NCBI GenBank assembly: GCA_031257655.1
Contig: JAIROF010000014.1
Location: forward strand, 1 to 18,089
Direction: 5' to 3'
Length of the DNA stretch: 18,089 nucleotides
Origin: Prevotellaceae bacterium
GTDB lineage: Bacteria > Bacteroidota > Bacteroidia > Bacteroidales > UBA932
The translations under genes were made by a program, and so were the position numbers. The notes beneath the pieces are model-generated. The model was given only the letters and a program-made list of their open reading frames with translations. It did no database searches and was not told the DNA's origin. This document shows, piece after piece, positions 7,300 through 13,776 of this stretch. Positions within the stretch are counted from its first letter, which is position 1. Each line of letters begins with the position of its first letter.

Positions 7300-8097
7300 C
7301 TACCTGAATATTTTTCTGAAATGCCGTCCCAATTCTCTCGCAACCTGCTCAAAAGGCGGCAGCTCTTTGATTTGTTCTCTGATGGAGCCTTCCCAACGGG
7401 CTTTGAATGTTGCTGTAATCTTCTCAATACGGCTTGCTAAACTTCCGGGATTCAACCCTTTATACATAGCTTTTGCCTCATATTCTGCATAATAATCGCT
7501 CATTTCGAGGTTCGCATATTCCGAAAGATACCACAAGTCGTAAAAATCGCGGGGCTGCACGCGGGAAAGAAGCGAACGCATCTTTTCAATCAGCACTTCG
7601 GGGAGTGAGTAGCATTTTAACGTTGAATCAATATGGTCGGAGTACGTTGAAAATAGGGGTTTTTGTTCAAGCGGAAATGCAATCAGCTCATCTCTGGTAA
7701 TATCAACTTTAACTCGCTTTCCTGTTCCGCCGAGTGGCCCATCATAAACGATGTAAAAATTAACGTTTCAGTTCTCATGTTCACCAAATTCTGCTATGGA
7801 CAAATTGAAATTTGCCTCTTCCTTGAGATATTCAAATGCTTTTTCAAACGCTTCTTCAATTTCATCATTGGCTTTTGAAGAATCCAACAGCGTAAAGTCC
7901 AAATCTTCGGAATGGCGGTAATTCTCAAAATAGAATTTTTTGAGCACAGTTCCACCTTTAAAAGCCATATTTTCAGATAGCAATGCGCTGTTCGCAACGC
8001 CTATAAGAATCCACGACAGCGCGTAATCTTTTTCAATTTGAGCATCTCGAACTCCTTCTATGCGCGCTATCCGCTGTATTTCTGTCGGCCTTATCAT
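7300..8097 (-). pseudogene. abiEii: AbiEii toxin, interrupted by in-frame TGA
   Basis: The full-length frame has 265 codons before the final stop. It begins MIRPTEIQRIARIEGVRDAQ and carries the nucleotidyltransferase core FKGGTVLKKFYFENYRHSEDLDFTL (GGT at 48-50, D65 and D67). Codon 110 is TGA (7770-7768). The same frame continues with NVNFYIVYDGPLGGTGKRVKV and LIEKMRSLLSRVQPRDFYDL, ending at 7300, so this is a nonsense mutation and not a frameshift. The first 109 residues alone hold the metal-binding pair but lack the C-terminal half. Translation restart at GTG 7596 could give a tail fragment. The start codon overlaps the antitoxin stop (ATGA at 8097-8094), which indicates coupled translation. 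An active toxin is unlikely unless the stop is read through. Confidence 0.88.
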
Positions 8098-8918
8098 GTC
8101 AGTATTGCTGTTGCTATGGTTTTTGTATCAACGTTTTGCTGAATATTCCATCGTGACAGGACTTTTCCACTTTTGGGAACTTCGGTGTCAAGAACGGAAA
8201 TCGACGACGACCGCTTGCTGTGCAGCATTTCGACAATCGGCGTTTTAATTTCCAACAGCTCAAGCAAATAGCCAAGCCGTTTGATAACTACCTGCGAATC
8301 GAACTGCTCTACATAGCTCAGCAATGTGTCATAGCGGATTTTGTTTTTTGCCATACATAAAGATTTCGCTATTTCCACGATGCCTCCCGCATAATCCGGC
8401 TTGTAGAGGCAATCCACAATAGTTTTTTCCAAATCAGAACACCACACGCGATTGAGGCTATCGATCCACGTTTTTTTATAGCCGAAAAAATGTTTTTTAT
8501 TATGGAAGACAAATTGAAATTTTACACCTTTAATTGCTGTTTCTGATGGCTTAACTTGCTTGTTTACAACAATTTGTTCTTTGAGCGAGGGCTGCGTAAT
8601 AAGCTGATGAATTTGAAGTGCAGAATAGTAGCCAATGTAATAATCTCCTTGCGACAATGGCTCCGCGAGCAAATGCCAATCGGGCATAAACGATTCGGAA
8701 TCCTGCTCGTAAGGAATGATGTAGTATAAGCCTTCGCGGAGGCGAAGCAGCAACCCTCTGTTTGTCATTATATTAAGCTGCTGCGATACGGATTTTTTCG
8801 ACAGATTCGGGAATAAACAGTAGGCTTCCTTTATCGTAAACCAATTCCTGACTCGATGGTTTAGCACCGAAAGCATATCGCTTGATAATATCGTAATATT
8901 TTTATGTTTTATATCCAT
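8094..8918 (-). CDS. abiEi: AbiEi antitoxin of a type IV toxin-antitoxin system
   Basis: The 274 residues have an N-terminal winged helix (WFTIKEAYCLFPNLSKKSVSQQLNIM, then NRGLLLRLREGLYYI, about 26-70) and the AbiEi C-terminal domain, including DYYIGYYSALQIHQL and VWCSDLEKTIVDCLYKPDYAGGI, a very typical AbiEi stretch. AbiEi proteins neutralise AbiEii and repress their own operon. The start MDIKHKNITIL at 8918 follows an AT-rich leader; I found no well-spaced TAnnTTTG promoter. The gene is intact and ends in an ATGA overlap with its broken toxin. It differs in length and sequence from the AbiEi-like protein at 4990-6006, so the two loci are not recent duplicates. The region is visibly richer in A+T than secA or the glycosidase genes, which suggests acquisition. 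Confidence 0.9.
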   Translation of the reverse strand: MDIKHKNITILSSDMLSVLNHRVRNWFTIKEAYCLFPNLSKKSVSQQLNIMTNRGLLLRLREGLYYIIPYEQDSESFMPDWHLLAEPLSQGDYYIGYYSALQIHQLITQPSLKEQIVVNKQVKPSETAIKGVKFQFVFHNKKHFFGYKKTWIDSLNRVWCSDLEKTIVDCLYKPDYAGGIVEIAKSLCMAKNKIRYDTLLSYVEQFDSQVVIKRLGYLLELLEIKTPIVEMLHSKRSSSISVLDTEVPKSGKVLSRWNIQQNVDTKTIATAILT

Positions 8919-9180
8919 TTATCTATAGTATTCATTGCTTATTGGATATGAAATGTAAATATGTTTCCCTACCCAAATTTTGCATTAGGCAACCCTTTCG
9001 CTATTGCTATCGCCTGCACGCTCACAGCTACCACGCTGCGCATGATGTTTCGCACATATTGGACATTACATCAGCCAGCTTATAATTACATTGGCTGTCA
9101 ATGCTATCCGGGAGTGAGCATTTTGCCGGTGGGGCGTAGCGCAGAGCTTGGGGTTTTTGGTGGCTCCCTGAACAGGCGTT

Positions 9181-9198
9181 CGCGCGGTTCGCCGCGCG
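9181..9198. terminator. Strong GC hairpin just past the GH43 stop codon
   Basis: CGCGCGG-TTCG-CCGCGCG forms a perfect 7-bp stem with a 4-nt loop, 13 nt beyond the GH43 stop codon (9214-9212) in its direction of transcription. No T run follows, so it may be a processing or stability hairpin. The rest of 8919-9211 shows no gene. Confidence 0.45.
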
Positions 9199-9211
9199 CT
9201 ACACGCCCGGC

Positions 9212-10180
9212 TCAAATTTTTCCCGGTATTGTTTTTATCGCTCCGTCGGCGCTGTACTCCAGCGCTACCACCTTTAGGCTTCGGAGCCAGGTTTTTCCCT
9301 GAGAGGGGACGCAGTCGTGGTGAAACAGATACCACTTTCCCTTAAACTCTACGATGGCGTGGTGGGTAGTCCAGCCCACTACGGGCGTGAGGATTACGCC
9401 CTGGTAGGTAAACGCTCCGTATGGGCTGTCGCCAACGGCGTAGCAGAGCAGGTGGGTGTCGCCGGTGGAGTAGGAGAAGTAGTACTTCCCGTTGTACTTG
9501 TGCATCCACGAGGCCTCAAAGAATCGGCGCTTCGTATCGCCCTGCGCGAGCGGGCGGCCGCTTTCGTCGAGGATGAGCACGTCGCGCGGCGCTTCGGCAA
9601 AGCCGAGCATGTCGTCGCTCAGCAGCGCAACCTTTGGGCAAATGGCCGGCTCGTGGTCGGCAGGAAAGCAGGCCGATTGCAGCGCCTTGTTGCCGCGGTA
9701 GCGCTGCAGCTGCCCGCCCCAGATGCCGCCAAAGTACATGTAGTATTTTCCGTTTTCCTCAAACACGGCAGGGTCTATGCTGTAGCTGCCCGGAATGGGA
9801 TGCTTTTCGGGGGCAAATGGCCCTTCGGGGCGGTTGGACGTGGCAACGCCTATGCGAAAAATGTCGTTTTTATCCTTCAGCGGGAAGTAGAGGTAGTACG
9901 CTCCGTTTTTGTGCGCCACGTCGCAGTCCCACAGCTGGCGTCCGGCCCAGGGGATGTCGGCAACGCTGAGCGCAACGCCGTGGTCGGTTGCCTCGCCGGC
10001 CTCCACGTCGTCCATCGAAAAAACGTGGTAGTCGTTCATGTCAAAGTGGTCGCCGTTGTCGTTTTCGGGAATGCCGCTCTCGCGGTCGTGGGAGGGGTAA
10101 ATGTACAATTTACCGTTGAACACGTGCACGGCAGGGTCTGCCATGTAGTCGTTCGGGATGAGGTATCGCGCCTGTTTCAT
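9212..10180 (-). CDS. Glycoside hydrolase family 43-type enzyme, cytoplasmic
   Basis: This 322-residue single-domain enzyme has the five-bladed beta-propeller signature of GH43, which includes beta-xylosidases, alpha-L-arabinofuranosidases and related galactosidases. The three expected acidic residues are visible: D15 in YMADPAVHVF (general base), D136 in SIDPAVF (pKa modulator) and E222 in FFEASWMHKYNGKYY (general acid). Blade-like repeats of the type NGKYYMYF recur, and TTHHAIVEFKGKWYLFHHD lies near 271-289. There is no signal peptide or sorting domain, so it probably acts in the cytoplasm on imported oligosaccharides. The start MKQARYLIPND is the only sensible one. It lies 40 bp downstream of a decayed small-gene cassette on the same strand and could share its transcript. 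The GC-rich coding style resembles the 12104-17811 genes. Substrate cannot be set from sequence. Confidence 0.9.
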   Translation of the reverse strand: MKQARYLIPNDYMADPAVHVFNGKLYIYPSHDRESGIPENDNGDHFDMNDYHVFSMDDVEAGEATDHGVALSVADIPWAGRQLWDCDVAHKNGAYYLYFPLKDKNDIFRIGVATSNRPEGPFAPEKHPIPGSYSIDPAVFEENGKYYMYFGGIWGGQLQRYRGNKALQSACFPADHEPAICPKVALLSDDMLGFAEAPRDVLILDESGRPLAQGDTKRRFFEASWMHKYNGKYYFSYSTGDTHLLCYAVGDSPYGAFTYQGVILTPVVGWTTHHAIVEFKGKWYLFHHDCVPSQGKTWLRSLKVVALEYSADGAIKTIPGKI

Positions 10181-10220
10181 GTGATTAATTGGTTTTTTTG
10201 GGTGATGAATAAATTATAGG

Positions 10221-10448
10221 TTAATGATTTACGCCGCTTTTGGCCATTTCTTCTGCGTAAATTTTGCCGAGCCTGTGCCGTTTGCGCGTCTTTTCCGCAT
10301 AAAACCATGCCGATTGCAGCATAGCCAGCGCACCATGAAGGTACTCGGCGGGCTGCATCATCGCCAATTTTCCGTCAATAGCTGCAAAGGCATTTTAGAG
10401 CAGATATACAAAAAATAGCATTTCGTCGGATAGGTTTTTCTTGCTCAT
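10221..10448 (-). pseudogene. Third small gene of cassette, in-frame TAA at codon 18
   Basis: The gene starts with ATG at 10448, overlapping the stop of the gene before it (ATGA). It reads MSKKNLSDEMLFFVYLL, then TAA (10397-10395), and stays open in the same frame (NAFAAIDGKLAMMQ to EEMAKSGVNH) to a TAA at 10221. The start resembles short DUF3791-type proteins of Bacteroidota. Part of the second half (10284-10324) matches a repeat at 11360-11401, so the tail may be foreign and the gene truncated instead of point-mutated. Function unknown. Confidence 0.5.
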
Positions 10449-10696
10449 AAATCTACCGTTTTCATGTACGAGGAGTTGCGCGGGTTGCCTGTGGTACGCT
10501 CGGCCTGAAAGAGGTCGAAAATCAGGAGCGGCGATTCTCTAAACAGCTTGGTTTCTTGGTCTGCAAGCAGCTTGTGCGTTTGCGAGCCAATGAACAGCCG
10601 CATAGCTTTTTCTTCGTCCAACCCGTACGCTTCGGCTATCATTGGGATGAGCCACCGGTCGAAAAAGTACATATAATCGCTGTTTTTCCACTTCAT
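10445..10696 (-). CDS. Small conserved-looking protein of a three-gene cassette
   Basis: This 83-residue intact ORF begins MKWKNSDYMYFFDRWLIPMI. It contains AEAYGLDEEKAMRLFIGSQTHKLLADQE and a tail ERTTGNPRNSSYM. It shares ATGA overlaps with the genes on both sides, a sign of a coupled operon. The arrangement and style recall Bacteroidota cassettes of DUF3791- and DUF3990-type small proteins, which look TA-like, but I cannot place it in a family with confidence. It has no signal peptide or membrane segment, so it is probably cytoplasmic. Confidence 0.6.
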   Translation of the reverse strand: MKWKNSDYMYFFDRWLIPMIAEAYGLDEEKAMRLFIGSQTHKLLADQETKLFRESPLLIFDLFQAERTTGNPRNSSYMKTVDL

Positions 10697-10901
10697 AGCG
10701 ATATGGTCTCCAGGAATTTAAGCAGCAGCAAGGCCGCTTCGGTTTTAAATACATACTGTCCCTTCAGCTTTTCGGCGCGAAGCTGCCTTACGGCAAATTG
10801 CGCATAGAAATCGCTGTTGCTCTCACTTGCATCGCTCACGGCGTCCACGTAAGCTGCTCCAATTGCCAGGGCGTAAAGATAAAAAAAATTGGCGAAAAAT
10901 C
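10693..10901 (-). pseudogene. First cassette gene, 5' end lost at MITE-like element
   Basis: Only the C-terminal part remains: FFYLYALAIGAAYVDAVSDA, then FYAQFAVRQLRAEKLKGQYVFKTEAALLLLKFLETISL to the TGA at 10693, which overlaps the next start codon. Upstream, the frame runs into the right-hand arm (10902-10930) of an inverted-repeat element and meets a TAG there, with no suitable ATG. The tail resembles the end of DUF3990-like proteins; that is tentative. The other flank of the element (11215 onward) shows no matching N-terminal half, so more than a clean insertion occurred. Confidence 0.5.
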
Positions 10902-11214
10902 GGCTAATTCTTTTTTTGTGGTGCTATGAATACACTGGATGAGCTTAACTCAGGCTACGCATATAGCTGTCCGAGCGCTGATTTTTTTTTGATTTGAATG
11001 ATTACTATGATTAATGGCGCATGGCGCGACGCATAACGCTGTAGAGACGCACGGCGTGCGTCTCATTGTGCATTGCGCGTCAGCGCCATTTCGCCGCCGA
11101 GACGCGCGCCGTGCGTCTCTACAGCGCCATTTCGCCGCTACTTCGTCGCTGAGACGCTTTTGCTGCGTAACATGAGCGCTTAATTTTCATAGCACCTCAA
11201 AAAAAGAATTAGCC
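10902..11214. mobile_element. MITE-like element with 29-bp terminal inverted repeats
   Basis: The arms at 10902-10930 and 11186-11214 are inverted copies of one another at 28 of 29 positions (GGCTAATTC, T7, then G, T or A, and GGTGCTATGAA). The 313-bp element encodes no transposase, as expected of a non-autonomous element moved in trans. Its interior holds a second inverted repeat (11038-11064 with 11099-11125). It cuts off the first gene of the small cassette. No target-site duplication was evident by eye. Confidence 0.7.
11038..11125. repeat. Paired GAGACGCAC palindromes inside the MITE-like element
   Basis: GAGACGCAC-GGC-GTGCGTCTC (11044-11064) is a perfect 9-bp hairpin. A near copy with one mispair lies at 11099-11119. 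With their flanks (GCTGTA…/…TACAGC), 11038-11064 and 11099-11125 form a 27-bp inverted repeat with one mismatch. The motif looks like a REP-type palindrome nested in the larger element. Confidence 0.8.
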
Positions 11215-11342
11215 CATTATTAATTGGCTGCGCCGAACTCCGCTTCGCTCCGGTTCGCATATTACTAATGGCTTACACACTGATGAATTTTATAATTATT
11301 TGCTACTCTGCCATTTGCACAATGTGGAAAGATTGAAATCAT

Positions 11343-11364
11343 AAAAACCCGCGCCTTCTGCGCG
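11343..11364 (-). terminator. Terminator-like hairpin (minus strand)
   Basis: On the minus strand, CGCGC-AGAAG-GCGCG (11364-11350) is followed by GG and five T (11347-11343), a short intrinsic-terminator shape. No gene upstream on that strand (11365-12103) is supported, so it may be a leftover of a repeat: the adjoining 11360-11401 resembles 10284-10324. Confidence 0.4.
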
Positions 11365-11720
11365 CTACTTTTCGTACAAAACCATGCCGAGCGCAGCTTA
11401 GTAAAACAATTTACTCTACGTTGGCATGAGCTTGTTGAAATTCATTACCTTATAAGCCATAGAAAAGCAAAAAATGTGAACTTTGCAAATATTAACTATT
11501 TTTTTAACGCTTTCGGAGAACCAATGCCTGGAAAAATTCTATAGTTTTGCAAAAGTTTAATTTTTGGCAGAGGATAAATTTTTGAGAAAAAAAAACCATA
11601 GAAATCATGAAAAATCAGATGCAACACAATTTGATGTTTTTTAATGCAAATCGCTTGCATAAGTCAATTTATTTGCTAACACACACAAGCATGTAGCATA
11701 CGCCTCTGCCCCCAATTCCC

Positions 11721-11752
11721 AAGCCCCCAAGCCCCCAAGCCCCCAAGCCCCC
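11721..11752. repeat. AAGCCCCC tandem repeat; G-quadruplex motif on minus strand
   Basis: Four perfect 8-bp units AAGCCCCC lie back to back, preceded by partial units (CCCAATTCCC). On the minus strand this gives four runs of five G separated by CTT, a textbook G-quadruplex pattern. It is about 350 bp upstream of the lipoprotein start. Confidence 0.85.
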
Positions 11753-11757
11753 AAACA

Positions 11758-11810
11758 CAGGCGTATGCTATACGCCACAACGATGTGCACGCAGGCGTAT
11801 GCTATACGCC
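11758..11810. repeat. Twin 19-bp palindromic repeats
   Basis: CAGGCGTATGCTATACGCC occurs exactly at 11758-11776 and 11792-11810, with a 15-bp spacer. Each copy contains the hairpin GGCGTA-TGCTA-TACGCC. Partial relatives are GTAGCATACGCC (about 11693) and CAGGCGTAGCAT (about 11855). They could be REP-like elements or paired binding sites. Confidence 0.85.
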
Positions 11811-12103
11811 TTCACCACGTGCCACTTTACATTTTACATTCCCGAAGTACACATGCAGGCGTAGCATCTTTGGGAAGCTTGCATATAGCCGGCGCACACC
11901 TTTTTGTGCGCAGCTGCTTACGCTTCCCCAAAACGCCTCTGTTCCTTTGGAATGGCAGCGCTTTGCCTCCGGAGGAGGCATGCGCGGCAAAGCCCCCCTT
12001 GCCGTTGCTGCCCGTCACGAGCTGGAATTTGGGCGTCCCCACCTGCAGGCGGTACCCCCAGCGCCTTACCAAGTTAATTTAATTTTTTAGCAACACAAAG
12101 TTT

Positions 12104-13717
12104 ATGAGAACATTTTCAACCCTAATCCCCGCTTTTTTTCTTGCGCTTGGCGTCGCCTCGTGCAGCAACGACAACCCGGACAACACCACGCCCAACGTGG
12201 TAGATAGCGTATCGCTTACCGTTACGCACCCCAACTACGCCAACGGCATGCTTAGCGTGATATTGGGCAAGCCTGTAACGCTTGGCGTAAGCGCCGTGCA
12301 GGTGAGCATGAACGTGCCGCAGGCCTACACGGTGGAGCTTGTGCCGGAGGACAACGACTACTTCACCTTTACCGGCGAGGGCGTGCTCACCGGCCTTAAA
12401 GAGGGCGACGACGTGGGCGACATTACCGTAAGAGCGGTCGCTGCAAGCGGAAAAACGCTTGCCTCGAAGCTCATTCCCGTCAGCGTGGTGGGGATGCTGG
12501 TTAGCATTACCGGCCATGAGAACTACGTAAACGATACTTTCCGGGTGGTAGCCAACGAGGAATTTCTCCTGACGCGGAGCCACGTGAAGGTGGAGCCGGA
12601 GAGCCCGGACTACACGATAGCCTTTGCGCCGAAGAATACCCGCTACTTTACCTTTGCGGCAAACGGCATACTGCACGGAGTATTGGACGGTACGGGAACC
12701 ATAGAAGCGCTGGTGCTCAAGGGAAGCGACACCGTAAAGGTGCAACCGTTTAGCGTGAAGGTAACCCCCAAGTCCAGCTGGGTTACAGCGGTATCCGTAG
12801 AAGGCAGCAAAACCCGCTATCTTATAAGCGCCCAGCTGAGCAACCTGTCGCTCAAAGAGTCCTTTAAGGTGGAGGGCGGCGCCAACAAAACGCTGCGCTT
12901 CTCCTCGTCCGATACGGAGGTGGCTACGGTTGATGAGAGCACGGGCGTGGTGAACGTAAACAATGTGCCGAGCTACGCCTTTATCAGGGCAACGGCCACA
13001 GACGGGTCGGAAAGGGCAGACAGCATCCGGGTGACTACGGCAAAAGGATTTCCCGGCCACTCGTGCGACTGGAACCTCTGCAACATCCTTACCGATGGAA
13101 ATACGAAAGAAGACCCGCGCTACGTGTCGTGCAAGGTGTGGGACGGAGACGTGGCTACTGCATGGGTGTACCGGCTGCACCTGACGTTTGAGCGCCCCCG
13201 CTACCCGGGCGTGACGTTCATGAGGGGCGTGTACGGCAAGGAGTGGGTTGACGGAGACTATAACCCAGAGGTGCCCGACTGGGTTTTGGGGGGAGACCCT
13301 ATTCCGAAAAAGGAAACCAGCTGGGGCGTATGGGCTGCCAACATGGACGGGAGCCAGCATTTCAAGAAGCTGATAGTAAGGCGTGGATGCTACACGGACG
13401 AGCGGGGAAGGAAGATTTTCCAGAGCGGAACGGTGTACCTTGAGTTTTGGGACAACGAGCATAAAAAGCTGCGGATGCTGGGCAAGCATACCTTTACCGA
13501 CGACCCCAACAGCAGCGAGTGGATTATCGACCTTACGCAGGGGAAGTATGAAGTGTGGAGCGCCGCAAGCGGCGATCCTGTCAAAGAATACGAGGAGGCC
13601 TACCCTAACGGGATGCCGGGCACGGAGCTGCAAATGATGTTCTCTACGGAGGGCGCGTCGGCGGCAAGCGACGGTAGCTACTACTGGGCTATTGCCGATG
13701 TGCTGCTGTTTGAGTGA
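12104..13717 (+). CDS. Surface lipoprotein with Ig-like domains, partner of GH85 enzyme
   Basis: The 537 residues start with an SPII signal: MRTFSTLIPAFFLALGVASC, with C20 the lipidated residue. SNDNPD follows, compatible with the acidic export signal that sends Bacteroidota lipoproteins to the cell surface. Three Ig/BIG2-like beta domains follow, about 34-130, 131-222 and 226-313; the third has SSSDTEVATVDESTGVVNV, typical of BIG2. The last ~220 residues (314-537) form a domain I do not recognise, rich in W and Y, with four cysteines (321, 326, 343, 429). In glycan-use operons such proteins often hold the polysaccharide or glycoprotein at the surface; that is inference. The gene is followed after 59 bp by the GH85-type gene on the same strand, so the two are probably co-transcribed. 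There is no SusC/SusD pair in the window. Confidence 0.85.
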   Translation: MRTFSTLIPAFFLALGVASCSNDNPDNTTPNVVDSVSLTVTHPNYANGMLSVILGKPVTLGVSAVQVSMNVPQAYTVELVPEDNDYFTFTGEGVLTGLKEGDDVGDITVRAVAASGKTLASKLIPVSVVGMLVSITGHENYVNDTFRVVANEEFLLTRSHVKVEPESPDYTIAFAPKNTRYFTFAANGILHGVLDGTGTIEALVLKGSDTVKVQPFSVKVTPKSSWVTAVSVEGSKTRYLISAQLSNLSLKESFKVEGGANKTLRFSSSDTEVATVDESTGVVNVNNVPSYAFIRATATDGSERADSIRVTTAKGFPGHSCDWNLCNILTDGNTKEDPRYVSCKVWDGDVATAWVYRLHLTFERPRYPGVTFMRGVYGKEWVDGDYNPEVPDWVLGGDPIPKKETSWGVWAANMDGSQHFKKLIVRRGCYTDERGRKIFQSGTVYLEFWDNEHKKLRMLGKHTFTDDPNSSEWIIDLTQGKYEVWSAASGDPVKEYEEAYPNGMPGTELQMMFSTEGASAASDGSYYWAIADVLLFE

Positions 13718-13776
13718 AAATAGGAATGGAAAATGCTGATAACCCAATTAATAATTTTAAAAAAACATTCAACATT

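Larger units (their letters stand above)
11402..12103. other. Gene-free stretch upstream of the lipoprotein-glycosidase operon
   Basis: No coding region is supported here. The stretch holds an A/T-rich part (11402-11690), a C-rich 8-bp tandem repeat, twin palindromes, and a GC-richer part to 12080 without a convincing frame. A TAGTTTTG at 11542-11549 matches the -7 consensus but has no -33 partner at the right distance. No clear promoter for the gene at 12104 was found. Confidence 0.6.

Noticed and set aside
7768..7770. TGA in AbiEii read as selenocysteine or tryptophan
   Set aside because: TGA ends several normal genes here (both AbiEi genes, GH43 and the lipoprotein gene), and selenocysteine is not expected at this site in nucleotidyltransferases. 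A nonsense mutation is simpler.
8950..8977. Possible promoter TACATTTC with TTTG upstream of the second AbiEi gene
   Set aside because: The -7 element ends in C instead of G and the spacer is 16 nt, outside the 19-21 nt expected.
9066..9335. Minus-strand frame overlapping the end of the GH43 gene
   Set aside because: It overlaps the conserved GH43 C-terminus in another frame and has a low-complexity, Arg/Lys-rich translation.
11607..11696. 29-codon ORF MKNQMQHNLMFFNANRLHK…
   Set aside because: Too short, AT-rich, no promoter with correct spacing, no recognisable family.
12122..13747. Long open frame opposite the lipoprotein gene (541 codons)
   Set aside because: The plus strand has an SPII signal, domain structure and operon context; the antisense translation is rich in H, R and V without motifs.
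13714..13776. Earlier GTG start for the endoglycosidase
   Set aside because: It would place 21 polar residues before a clear signal peptide; the ATG at 13777 starts exactly at the signal peptide.
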